A DNA stretch of 64,000 bases from a virus. The notes beneath the pieces were generated by a model. That model had not been told where the DNA came from. It did no database searches and was given only the letters and a program-made list of their open reading frames with translations. Of the stretch, positions 37,977 through 45,759 are shown piece after piece. The position numbers were made by a program, and so were the translations under genes. How positions within the stretch are numbered: the stretch's first letter is position 1; each line of letters opens with the position of its first letter. The stretch covers positions 62,001-126,000 of IMG/VR virus record IMGVR_UViG_3300046694_000296, one strand, 5' to 3'.

Positions 37977-38248
37977 GCAAACCGACCGGCTTTGCGCGCA
38001 TCCCACGCTCCGAGTTCCTCTACCCGGAGTGTCAGAGCTGCTACTTCCACAACGTCGAGCCTGCCATCTGCGAGAACTGTGACAACGGTTCCGAATACGA
38101 GCCCGATGACGATCTCGAGGGCAAGCTCTCCGCGCGCCGCGCCGCCATCGTGCGATTTTTCCGCAAGATCCAGACACCCCTGCCGGCCGAGCTGATCCCC
38201 GAGGAGCTCGAGCCCGCGACTGAAGAACAGGAGCTTCAAGCAGCATGA
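37973..38248 (+). CDS. Cysteine-containing small protein (91 aa)
   Basis: GTG start overlapping the ParB-like stop. An N-terminal CQSCYFHNVEPAICENCDNG cluster (four to five Cys) suggests a zinc site; the rest is acidic helix. Possibly a partner of the surrounding ParB-type proteins. No family recognised. Confidence 0.68.
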   Translation: MSKPTGFARIPRSEFLYPECQSCYFHNVEPAICENCDNGSEYEPDDDLEGKLSARRAAIVRFFRKIQTPLPAELIPEELEPATEEQELQAA

Positions 38249-38463
38249 GCAAACAGAGCGAAGCCAAGGCCGCGCAGCACTACAACCGCGAGCCGGTGAA
38301 CTGCGGCAACTGCCGCCATTTCGAGTTCGACGAAATCACCCACAAGGGCGCCTTCGGCGGTGGCACCTACGTCGAGCAGAAGAGCCTGCGTTGCGGCATC
38401 GGCAGGTTCAAGGTCCACAAGACCGCCAGCTGCGTGCGCTTCGAGCGCCCGGAGGCCGCATGA
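38245..38463 (+). CDS. Small putative zinc-binding protein (72 aa)
   Basis: NREPVNCGNCRHFEFDEITH, then SLRCGIGRF and TASCVRF place cysteines as in short phage zinc proteins with a C-x2-C...C...C layout. ATGA coupled to both neighbours in the cassette 37314-41796. No activity assigned. Confidence 0.68.
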   Translation: MSKQSEAKAAQHYNREPVNCGNCRHFEFDEITHKGAFGGGTYVEQKSLRCGIGRFKVHKTASCVRFERPEAA

Positions 38464-39101
38464 GCGTCACCCGCACCAACGAGATTCGCGCCGTTGCCGA
38501 TCTCGTGCCCTACGCGAAGAACGTCAAGAAGCACGACGACGCGCAGGTCGCCAAGATCATCGAGTCGATCCAGCAGTTCGGCTGGACCCAGCCCATCGTC
38601 ATCGACGAGGCGAACGTCATCATCGCCGGCCACGGCCGGCGCCTGGCGGCGACCAAGCTCTCCATGACGCAGGTGCCGGTGCTCGTGCTGCGCGGCCTGA
38701 CGGACGGGCAGAAGCGGGCGCTGCGCCTGGCCGACAACCGCACGAACGAGGGCGGCATCGACACGCTGATGTTCCGCGAAGAGATTCTCGGCATCGAGGA
38801 GCTGCTCACCGGCATCTACGACGTGAAGGAGCTCGAGTTCTCCACCGCGGACCTGGGCGAGCTGAACGACGCGGCCTTCGTGCCGGACGTCGCTGAAGCC
38901 GTCGAAATGCAGGAGCAGGCGGCCCACGCGAAGGCAGACGAGGTGACCGCGCGCCGCGTGCCGCTCTCGAAGGCGTTCGGCTTCAAGGACGTCGCCGGCA
39001 GCCACGAGATCCACATCTCGCGCTTCATGGCGCGCGCGGCCGCTGAAACCGGGTTGACGGGCGCCGACGCGCTCGCGGCTTTTCTCGAAACGCTGGCATA
39101 A
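38460..39101 (+). CDS. ParB/Srx-domain protein, copy 2
   Basis: ParB-type N-terminal domain: LVPYAKNVKKHDDAQVAKII, QQFGWTQPIVIDEANVIIAG and GHGRRLAATKL (the G-x-GR-xx-A box). This version resembles the ParB domains encoded beside phage DNA methyltransferases and modification enzymes more than copy 1 does. C-terminal 90 residues are of unknown fold. It is 213 aa from ATG 38460 and ATGA-coupled to the zinc gene upstream. Confidence 0.82.
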   Translation: MSVTRTNEIRAVADLVPYAKNVKKHDDAQVAKIIESIQQFGWTQPIVIDEANVIIAGHGRRLAATKLSMTQVPVLVLRGLTDGQKRALRLADNRTNEGGIDTLMFREEILGIEELLTGIYDVKELEFSTADLGELNDAAFVPDVAEAVEMQEQAAHAKADEVTARRVPLSKAFGFKDVAGSHEIHISRFMARAAAETGLTGADALAAFLETLA

Positions 39102-39115
39102 GTCACCCATTACTC
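39100..39115. promoter_or_regulatory. Operator dyad in place of the ribosome site
   Basis: AAGTCACCCATTACTC fills the 17-nt gap between the ParB copy 2 stop and the ATPase ATG 39119, leaving no Shine-Dalgarno sequence. Confidence 0.6.
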
Positions 39116-39118
39116 ACC

Positions 39119-39835
39119 ATGACAACCTACACCATCGACAAGCGCTTCCACACCCGTGTCGCGCGCAGCCAGCGCGTCGTGGAAGTCGCTGAAGCGTTCG
39201 GGCTCGGCCTGGACGACAAGGAATTCGTGATCTTCGACCAGCTCAAGCTGGACGTGGCGCAGGGCGACGTGCTCTACATCACGGGCCAGTCGGGCTCCGG
39301 CAAGTCGCTGCTGCTGCGCGAGCTCTCGGCGCAGATGGCTGCCGAAGGGCAGAAGGTCGCCAACCTCGACGAGGTGGCGATCAACGCGGAGCTGCCGCTC
39401 ATCGACCAGATCGGCACCAGCACGAACGACGCGATCCGGCTGCTCTCGATTGCCGGCCTGAACGACGCGTATCTGTTCATCCGCAAGCCCGGCGAGCTCT
39501 CTGACGGCCAGCGCTACCGCTTCAAGCTCGCGAAAGCCATCGAGAGCCAGGCCGACGTCTGGGTCGCCGACGAGTTCATGGCGGTGCTCGACCGGACCGC
39601 GGCCAAGGTGATCGCGTATGCCGTGCAGAAGACCGCGCGCAAGGTCAACGCGACCGTGATCGTCGCAACCACCCACCTCGATCTCGTGGAAGACCTGCAG
39701 CCGTCGCTCTACATCGAAAAGCGCTACCGCGAAAAGCTGCGCATCGAAGCATTCACCGACCTCAACGCGGCGGCCGAGGGCTCGAAGACCCTCACACGCG
39801 ACGAGGCTTTCGATCTCATGAAAAGGATGGCCTGA
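39119..39835 (+). CDS. Soluble ABC-class ATPase (COG2401-type)
   Basis: Walker A GQSGSGKS (56-63), ABC signature LSDGQRYR (127-134) and Walker B VWVADEF (147-153) with the catalytic Glu after the Asp; a later TTHLDL supplies the H-loop. No membrane segments are present here or in neighbours, so it is not a transporter. In bacteria and archaea, COG2401 proteins fuse this kind of ATPase to a GNAT acetyltransferase domain; here the two parts are separate genes flanking a thioredoxin. It is 238 aa and overlaps the thioredoxin start (TGATG). Confidence 0.8.
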   Translation: MTTYTIDKRFHTRVARSQRVVEVAEAFGLGLDDKEFVIFDQLKLDVAQGDVLYITGQSGSGKSLLLRELSAQMAAEGQKVANLDEVAINAELPLIDQIGTSTNDAIRLLSIAGLNDAYLFIRKPGELSDGQRYRFKLAKAIESQADVWVADEFMAVLDRTAAKVIAYAVQKTARKVNATVIVATTHLDLVEDLQPSLYIEKRYREKLRIEAFTDLNAAAEGSKTLTRDEAFDLMKRMA

Positions 39836-40164
39836 TGAACCCGAAGTATGAAGCGGCGCTCGAAGCGTCGAAAGAGCGCCCGCAAGTCGTGATCTTCACG
39901 GCGGCCTGGTGCGGCCCGTGCAAACTCCTGAAACCGGCGCTGCAGTCGCTCAAGGGCGACTACGGCTTCGACTATCACGAGTTCGACGTGGCCGAGTTCG
40001 AGCCCGCGGACCTCCAGACGCTCGGCGTGCGCAACGTGCCGAACGTGCGCGTGCTCGTGAACACCGTCGTGAAGGCACAGTTCGTCGGCGCGCGCACGAA
40101 GGCGTCGGTCGAGGAGTGGCTCACGGCGCTCGGCGTGATCTCTCGCGGGCTGAGCTTCGAATGA
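39835..40164 (+). CDS. Thioredoxin-like protein
   Basis: AAWCGPCK gives the classical WCGPC redox site (W25, C26, C29), with the cis-proline loop at RNVPNVRV. It is 109 aa, the normal single-domain length, cytosolic. It may reduce ribonucleotide reductase, or serve the modification cassette in which it lies between ATPase and GNAT genes with overlaps on both sides. The genomic placement favours the second, which is inference. Confidence 0.9.
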   Translation: MNPKYEAALEASKERPQVVIFTAAWCGPCKLLKPALQSLKGDYGFDYHEFDVAEFEPADLQTLGVRNVPNVRVLVNTVVKAQFVGARTKASVEEWLTALGVISRGLSFE

Positions 40165-41144
40165 TCGCGCCGGCCACCGCCCTGAACCTTGCCGGGCCGA
40201 TCACGGCCTCGGACGACCGGGATAGCCCGATCTTCGCCTGGCGTGACCCGGCGGCCGGCACGCGCCCGCTCTCGCTCATGAAGCACATGTATGTCGAGCG
40301 CGGCACGCTGGAGGACTGGCAGCTCCTGCACGAGCTCCACTACAAGGCGAGCAACAACGGCATCGGCCCGCGCTACGTGCGTCTCGTGATCGATGACGGC
40401 GTGGAGCCCGCGCAGACGATCGGCGTGATGGTGTTTACGGTCCCCAAGCCGCTCGACTCCGGTCGCAATCAGGTGTTTCCGCACCTGCGGCCCAACCAGA
40501 ACGGGCGCGACAACCGGCTCATCAACGTGCAGCGCATGGCGTGGATCAACAAGAACCTGATTCTCTCCAGCCGCACGGTGCTCGACACGATGTATCGGGG
40601 CGGCGGCATCGCCTACCGCTTCAAGAACATCGGCTACCGGCTGATGGGCTTCCGGTATGTGGAGAGCCGCAGCTCGATGAGCCGCTACAACCCGTTCAGC
40701 ATCCGCGCCGGCATGCGCTTCGTGAAGCCGAAGTCGGCGCCGGCCTTCGAGACGGGCTTGGCCTTCTTCGCGCGGCACTTCAAGAGCCCGGCCTACGACT
40801 ACGTGGCGATCAAGGCCGAGATCGAGGCGATGCCCGATTACCTGCGCGAGCACACGCTGAAGGAGCTGCGCACCTTCTACTACCGCAACAGCTCGATGGA
40901 GAAGTCGGGCGACAACCGGCTGAACGGCACCTCCCGCGTCGAACAGATGGAGCTCGGGTATCTCCTCAAGCAGACCCAGCAGCTCGTGTTCGGCGCGACC
41001 GTCTACGCCGCGTGGACGAACCCCGACTGGGATCCAAACACGCAGGCGATGCGCACGCTCCCCGCGCGTATCCCGCTTTCCGCTTTTGACAACCAAGGGG
41101 TCGACGAACCCCTGCGACTGGACCTTCTGGAGGCACCAGCATGA
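40161..41144 (+). CDS. GNAT-fold acyltransferase of the COG2401/Mom-like type
   Basis: Residues about 100-215 look like the acetyltransferase part of COG2401: INVQRMAWINKNLILSSRTV, then YRGGGIAYRFKNIGYRLMGF in the place of the acyl-CoA loop, and SSMSRYNPFSIRAGMRFV, the family's M-x-RYNPF-xx-AGM block. The protein has 327 aa with an extra C-terminal helical region. GNAT-fold Mom of phage Mu modifies adenine in DNA; this protein may transfer an acyl-type group to DNA bases with help of the ATPase. Substrate and reaction are not known. ATG 40161 overlaps the thioredoxin stop. Confidence 0.65.
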   Translation: MIAPATALNLAGPITASDDRDSPIFAWRDPAAGTRPLSLMKHMYVERGTLEDWQLLHELHYKASNNGIGPRYVRLVIDDGVEPAQTIGVMVFTVPKPLDSGRNQVFPHLRPNQNGRDNRLINVQRMAWINKNLILSSRTVLDTMYRGGGIAYRFKNIGYRLMGFRYVESRSSMSRYNPFSIRAGMRFVKPKSAPAFETGLAFFARHFKSPAYDYVAIKAEIEAMPDYLREHTLKELRTFYYRNSSMEKSGDNRLNGTSRVEQMELGYLLKQTQQLVFGATVYAAWTNPDWDPNTQAMRTLPARIPLSAFDNQGVDEPLRLDLLEAPA

Positions 41145-41368
41145 CGCTCAAAACGACTGCCAAGACCCTCTGTGTCGTTGGGACCAAGGGCACGCTCTCT
41201 CCCTGGACGATGGAAGCTGTCGACGATGCCGCGGCCGTGAAGGGCATGGCATTCGACTTCGTGATCTGGGCGCGCACCCCCTCGAAAGAGGAATACGAGG
41301 TCGTCAACGCGACGTTGAAGGGCTCGGAGTGGGGTGATCACTTCTGGACCTGCCGGCGGCCGCGATGA
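41141..41368 (+). CDS. Hypothetical protein (75 aa)
   Basis: MTLKTTAKTLCVVGTKGTLS, then AAVKGMAFDFVIWARTPSKE: small alpha/beta protein. ATGA overlap with the GNAT gene and with the next gene suggests it belongs to the same cassette. No family recognised. Confidence 0.66.
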   Translation: MTLKTTAKTLCVVGTKGTLSPWTMEAVDDAAAVKGMAFDFVIWARTPSKEEYEVVNATLKGSEWGDHFWTCRRPR

Positions 41369-41796
41369 ACCTCACGACCAAGCAGATCGAGATCATGAAG
41401 GTGGTGGCCGCGGCCGCCGCCAGTGAGCCGGTCGATCTGGACCAGCTGCTCGAGCGCCTGACCTACGCGACCACCAAGGAGAGCCTGCAGTTCTCCCTGC
41501 GCGCGATCGAGCGGCACGGCCTCATCGACCGCTCGATGGCCGAGCACCGCCGCGGGCGGCTGCGACGCCTGGTGGCCGCAACGGACCTCGGCCGGGCCGT
41601 AGTGGGCGGCACAGGGCGGCCCGCTCCGGGGCCTGGCTCGACGATCGGCATGCGATCGGAAGAAGTTCTCCCGGTGCCAGCCTCAAAGGAGGTGGCTTTG
41701 ATAAGCGAAAACTTACCCGAGCCGGAGCTTCTTTCTCTCCCGGAGGTTTCTCTTCCCGAGCCGGAGATACTGCTTGAAGAAGTGTTTATTGATTAA
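41365..41796 (+). CDS. Winged-helix-like protein (143 aa)
   Basis: N-terminal 75 residues fit a winged helix (LTTKQIEIMKVVAAAAASEP, then KESLQFSLRAIERHGLIDRS and RLRRLVAATDLGRAV), likely DNA-binding. The C-terminus is an acidic Leu/Glu/Pro repeat (PEPELLSLPEVSLPEPEILL) that could be a protein-interaction tail. It is the last gene before the terminase region and is a candidate regulator of late genes or of the operator regulon. Confidence 0.6.
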   Translation: MNLTTKQIEIMKVVAAAAASEPVDLDQLLERLTYATTKESLQFSLRAIERHGLIDRSMAEHRRGRLRRLVAATDLGRAVVGGTGRPAPGPGSTIGMRSEEVLPVPASKEVALISENLPEPELLSLPEVSLPEPEILLEEVFID

Positions 41797-41824
41797 AAAG
41801 TAAGCATTTTTTGTAAGTTTTACC

Positions 41825-41928
41825 ACTTGTCACTTTTTGCGTTTCCCCCTTATATATAAACCTTCTTTTTAATACATAGTAAAAAGCTACATTTTAAAAA
41901 CTAAGGGAAACGCGAAAAAGTGACAAGT
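41825..41928. repeat. 27-bp inverted repeat around an AT-rich centre
   Basis: Left arm 41825-41852 (ACTTGTCACTTTTT then GCGTTTCCCCCTTA) and right arm 41902-41928 are inverted copies with only small indels. The 49-nt centre is almost pure A/T with TATATATAA. AAGTAAG words flank both arms. It lies in the 41797-42117 gap, the most AT-rich spot of the window, just before terminase. Confidence 0.85.
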
Positions 41929-42036
41929 AAGTAAGGATAGTGAAAGGATAAAGAGCACGATGAGATCAGGACCGCGGGTGGGAAAGTCTGCGCATGAAAG
42001 TAAGGCACGGGTTATTTACATTCTTCCCGCGGCCCG

Positions 42037-42102
42037 GTATAGTCTGCCCTTAGTGAATCACCTCCAAGGGGCAGACCGAGCGACGGCTGCCCCATTTTTT
42101 TT
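42037..42102 (+). promoter_or_regulatory. Overlapping hairpins (attenuator-like) before the terminase gene
   Basis: A TATAGT box (42037-42042) is followed by two competing stems. GTCTGCCCTT (42042-42051) pairs with AAGGGGCAGAC (42066-42076), and GGGGCAG (42068-42074) pairs instead with CTGCCCC (42087-42093), which is followed by A and eight T. The second is a good terminator. Confidence 0.6.
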
Positions 42103-42117
42103 GCCTGAGAGCCAGTG

Positions 42118-42795
42118 ATGACGGATACGACGACCGAGCCGAAAAAGACCGGCGGCCGCAAGCCCGGTAGCCGCTCGCTTTCGGAGAAGCAAAAAGCCGA
42201 AGCCTGCGCGCTCTACGCTGCGGGCGAACTCACGATCGAGCAGCTTGCCGAGCGCTACAAGCGCACCCCGCGCGCGATGAGCGCGATGTTCGCGAAGGCG
42301 GGCGTAAAGAAGGGCGACAAGCGCGCCGAAGTGCAAGCTGCGGTCACACAGCAGGTCAACCAGCAGATCGCGGGTGACGCGGGCGTGATCGCGGGCAAGA
42401 TCAAAGAGACGAAGGACTCGCACTACGCGGCGGCGAAGGTCATCGCGGGCCTGATCCAGAAGCAGCTCGTCACGGCGCAGCAAAACGGCAAGGGGTTCGC
42501 GATCGTCCAGAACGAGATCAAGACGCTCAAGCTCGCGGCCGAGGCATTGGCGACCCTGCGCGCCGAGCGCTTCGTGATTCTCGGCATCGCCGACGGCGAG
42601 AAGGACGACAACGACGAGCTGCCGGATCTGGGCGTGCACGAGATGACCGCCGAGCAGATCGCCGAGATGCAAGCGCGCCAGGACGACGGCGGCCTCGACA
42701 TGAGCGCCGACGAAGAGGCGATGGCAATGGCGATCGCGCCGCCGGGCAACGACGACAACGTGATCGACATCGAGGACGGCGATGCAGCTGCGTGA
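42118..42795 (+). CDS. Terminase small subunit
   Basis: Recognises phage DNA for packaging. The N-terminal domain holds a helix-turn-helix (SEKQKAEACALYAAGELTIE, QLAERYKRTPRAMSAMFAKA), followed by helical oligomerisation segments and a very acidic C-terminal tail. The product is 225 aa. ATG 42118 is preferred over GTG 42115. It sits directly before and overlaps the large subunit gene, the normal order. The inverted repeat at 41825 could be its target. Confidence 0.8.
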   Translation: MTDTTTEPKKTGGRKPGSRSLSEKQKAEACALYAAGELTIEQLAERYKRTPRAMSAMFAKAGVKKGDKRAEVQAAVTQQVNQQIAGDAGVIAGKIKETKDSHYAAAKVIAGLIQKQLVTAQQNGKGFAIVQNEIKTLKLAAEALATLRAERFVILGIADGEKDDNDELPDLGVHEMTAEQIAEMQARQDDGGLDMSADEEAMAMAIAPPGNDDNVIDIEDGDAAA

Positions 42796-44068
42796 GCCGG
42801 GGCTGCCCGGCATTACGCCGATCGCAGCCGAGATGCAGACGCTTTTCCTCCATCCGAAGCAGATGGAGGTGTTTCGCTCGCCGCATCGCTTTCGCGTGGT
42901 CACGGCGGGCCGACGCTGGGGCAAAACTCAGCTCGCCAAGGTGGCGCTCATCAAATACGCGAAGGTGAAGAACCGGCTCGTGTGGTATGTGGCGCCGTCC
43001 TACCGGATGGCAAAGCAGATCATGTGGCCGGACCTCATCGCCGCGATCCCGCGCAAGTGGGTCAAGAAGATCAACGAGACGACGCTCGCCGTCACGCTCG
43101 TGAACAACACCCGGATTGAGCTGAAGGGCGCCGACAACCCCGACTCGCTGCGTGGCGTGGGTGTGCACTTTCTCGTCATGGACGAGGTGCAGGACATCAA
43201 CCCGGAAGCGTGGACCAAGGTGCTGCGCCCGACCCTCGCATCGACCGGCGGCCACGCGCTCTTTATCGGCACGCCCAAGTCATACAACTTCCTGTATGAC
43301 CTGCACATGCTCGGCCAGGACCCGAAGAACCAGATCCTCGGTCGCTGGAAGAGCTGGCAGTTCCCGACGATCACCTCGCCCTTCATTCCGAAGTCGGAGA
43401 TCGAGGCCGCACGCGCGGACATGGACGAGAAATCGTTCAAGCAAGAATTCGAGGCATCGTTCGAGACGATGAGCGGGCGCGTGTATCACGCCTTCGATCG
43501 CAAGGTGCACACGGGCGACTATCCGTTCAACCCGAGCCTGCCGATCTGGGTGGGGCAGGACTTTAACATCGACCCGATGAGCTCCTGCATCTTGCAGCCG
43601 CAGGAGAACGGCGAGGTGTGGGCGATCCACGAGCTGAGCCTGAAGAGCTCCAACACCGAGGAGGTGTGCGACGAGCTCGAGCGCCTCTACTGGAAGCTCA
43701 TCAAGCGCGTGACGATCTTCCCCGACCCAGCCGGCGGCTACCGCCAGCACGCGCGCGGCGAGTCGGACGTGGACATCTTCAAGCAGAAGGGGTTCGAGAA
43801 CGTCGTCTACCGGAAGAAACACCCGCCTGTGGCCGACCGGATCAACGCGGTGAACCGCATGCTGCGCTCAGCCGACGGGCGCGTGCGCCTGAAGGTCGAC
43901 AAGCGCTGCAAGGAAGTCATCAAGGCGCTGGAGCAGACGATCTACAAGGAAGGCGGGCGCGAGGTCGACAAGGACATGGGCGTCGAGCACATGGGCGACG
44001 CACTCGGCTACCCGGTCGAGTATATGTTCCCGGTGCGCGAAATCAGCATTGCAGGCGTGTCCATTTGA
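42782..44068 (+). CDS. terL: Terminase large subunit
   Basis: The motor ATPase and nuclease of DNA packaging. Walker A is AGRRWGKT (42-49), Walker B LVMDE (131-135), coupling region LFIGTPKS; the nuclease half has WVGQDFNID, IFPDPAG and the final GDALGYPVEY acidic residues. At 428 aa it is a full-length, single-chain terminase. It overlaps the small subunit gene by 14 nt. Confidence 0.95.
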   Translation: MQLREPGLPGITPIAAEMQTLFLHPKQMEVFRSPHRFRVVTAGRRWGKTQLAKVALIKYAKVKNRLVWYVAPSYRMAKQIMWPDLIAAIPRKWVKKINETTLAVTLVNNTRIELKGADNPDSLRGVGVHFLVMDEVQDINPEAWTKVLRPTLASTGGHALFIGTPKSYNFLYDLHMLGQDPKNQILGRWKSWQFPTITSPFIPKSEIEAARADMDEKSFKQEFEASFETMSGRVYHAFDRKVHTGDYPFNPSLPIWVGQDFNIDPMSSCILQPQENGEVWAIHELSLKSSNTEEVCDELERLYWKLIKRVTIFPDPAGGYRQHARGESDVDIFKQKGFENVVYRKKHPPVADRINAVNRMLRSADGRVRLKVDKRCKEVIKALEQTIYKEGGREVDKDMGVEHMGDALGYPVEYMFPVREISIAGVSI

Positions 44069-44077
44069 TGTTATGGT

Positions 44078-44093
44078 AAGTGACCCGTTACTC
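44078..44093. promoter_or_regulatory. Operator dyad
   Basis: AAGTGACCCGTTACTC lies between terminase and portal; a possible GTG portal start (44080) falls inside it. Confidence 0.65.
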
Positions 44094-44112
44094 TACACCC
44101 GGCACGCCCGTT

Positions 44113-45684
44113 ATGTCGTTTAGCCAGAAACAGCTCCAGACATTCATCAAGCGCCGTCATCCCCTCTACGAGGCGATGGAGGCGCATTGGAATTTCCTCG
44201 AGCAGACCTACGAAGGCGGGCGGCAGTGGTTCGTCGAGAACCTGCACAAATACCGCAAGGAAGGCGACCAGGAGTATAAGGAGCGCCTGAAGCGCGCCTA
44301 CCGCTTCAACCACACGCGCGAGGTGGTCGATCTGCTGGACAAATACGTCTTCAAGATCGACATCAAGCGCAATGAGGACGCCCCGGACTACATCAAGGAG
44401 TTCTGGAAGCGCGCGACGCTCAACGAAAGCCCGATTGCCGACTACATGAAGCGTGTGTCCAACCGCTCATCGACGTTCGGCCGTATCTGGGTAGTGGTCG
44501 ATTCGACGAAGACGGCTGACGTGAAAAGTGTGGCCGACCAGAAGGCGACCGATGCGCGCTGCTACAGCTACATCGTCAAGCCCCAGCACGTCCTCGATCT
44601 CTCGACCGACGAGCTCGGCAAGCTCAACTGGATTCTGATCTACGAGACAGCGCGCGACGACTCGGACCCGATCAACTCGTCGGGCGACATCATCGAGCGC
44701 TATCGGCTCTGGACGCGCGACGCCTCGCAGCTTTTCACGGTGGTGTATCAGCGCGGCAAGCCGATCATCCAGGTTGCTGAGCCCGTGGCGCACGGCCTCG
44801 GGGTCGTGCCGGTGTTCGCGGCCGACAACGTGATCTCGGACGAGCCCTACACGTCGCCGGCGCTGATCGCCGATGTCGCGTATCTGGACCGGGCGGTGGC
44901 GAACTACCTCTCGAACCTCGACGCGATCATCCAGGACCAGACCTTCAGCCAGCTCGTCATCCCGGCGCAGTCGTTGCCAGCAGGCGACGAGGGCTTCGAC
45001 AAGCTGGTGGAGATGGGCACGAAGCGCATTTTCACCTACGACGGCTCGGGCCCCGGGAAGCCTGAGTTCATCAGCCCGGACGTGAAGCAGGCGCAACTGA
45101 TCGTCTCGACGATCTCCAAGATCATCAACGAGATTTACCACTCGACGGGCCTTGCCGGCGAGCGCACGAAACAGGACAACTCGCAGGGCATCGACAACAG
45201 CTCCGGCGTCGCCAAGGCGTATGACTTCGAGCGCGTCAATTCGCTGCTCACCGCCAAGGCCGACAGCCTCGAGCAGGTCGAGCGCCAGCTCTGCTACTTC
45301 GTGTCGCTCTGGAACGGCACGCAGGCCGACTTCGCGCCCGATGCGACGGGCGCCGACAAGACCAAGCAGATGGTCGAGTATCCGAAAGATTTCGACGTCC
45401 GTGGCCTCTACGACGAGTTCGACATTGCCGCGCGCCTGTCGCTGATCGACGCGCCGGACGCCGTGCGCCGTCAGCAGATGGACGCGACGATTGACAAGCT
45501 GTTCCCGATGCTCAAGGAGGAGCTTGTCAAAAAGATGAAGTCCGAGCTGAGCTCGTGGCCGCCGAAAGACGTTTTGGCGGCACCTGGCGCTGGCGGTTCG
45601 CCCGTATCCAGCGCTGAGATTCAGAAAACGGGCGGCAAGCAGGTCGCCGGGCAGATGTTGAACCCCGGCAAGAAAGCAGCGTAG
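44113..45684 (+). CDS. Portal protein (DUF4055-type)
   Basis: Forms the dodecameric DNA channel at one capsid vertex. The start MSFSQKQLQTFIKRRHPLYE, the later TREVVDLLDKYVFKID and VKPQHVLDLSTDELG, and the long C-terminal helices agree with the DUF4055 family. ATG 44113 gives 523 aa; GTG 44080 would add 11 residues read through the operator, and neither has a clear ribosome site. The gene is directly after terL, the standard portal position. Confidence 0.85.
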   Translation: MSFSQKQLQTFIKRRHPLYEAMEAHWNFLEQTYEGGRQWFVENLHKYRKEGDQEYKERLKRAYRFNHTREVVDLLDKYVFKIDIKRNEDAPDYIKEFWKRATLNESPIADYMKRVSNRSSTFGRIWVVVDSTKTADVKSVADQKATDARCYSYIVKPQHVLDLSTDELGKLNWILIYETARDDSDPINSSGDIIERYRLWTRDASQLFTVVYQRGKPIIQVAEPVAHGLGVVPVFAADNVISDEPYTSPALIADVAYLDRAVANYLSNLDAIIQDQTFSQLVIPAQSLPAGDEGFDKLVEMGTKRIFTYDGSGPGKPEFISPDVKQAQLIVSTISKIINEIYHSTGLAGERTKQDNSQGIDNSSGVAKAYDFERVNSLLTAKADSLEQVERQLCYFVSLWNGTQADFAPDATGADKTKQMVEYPKDFDVRGLYDEFDIAARLSLIDAPDAVRRQQMDATIDKLFPMLKEELVKKMKSELSSWPPKDVLAAPGAGGSPVSSAEIQKTGGKQVAGQMLNPGKKAA

Positions 45685-45759
45685 CACCGACTGGCCGAGT
45701 GACCGGCCACACACACAAACCCCGGGCAAGAGAGCGCCCACACGAAAGGCAGCATTGAG

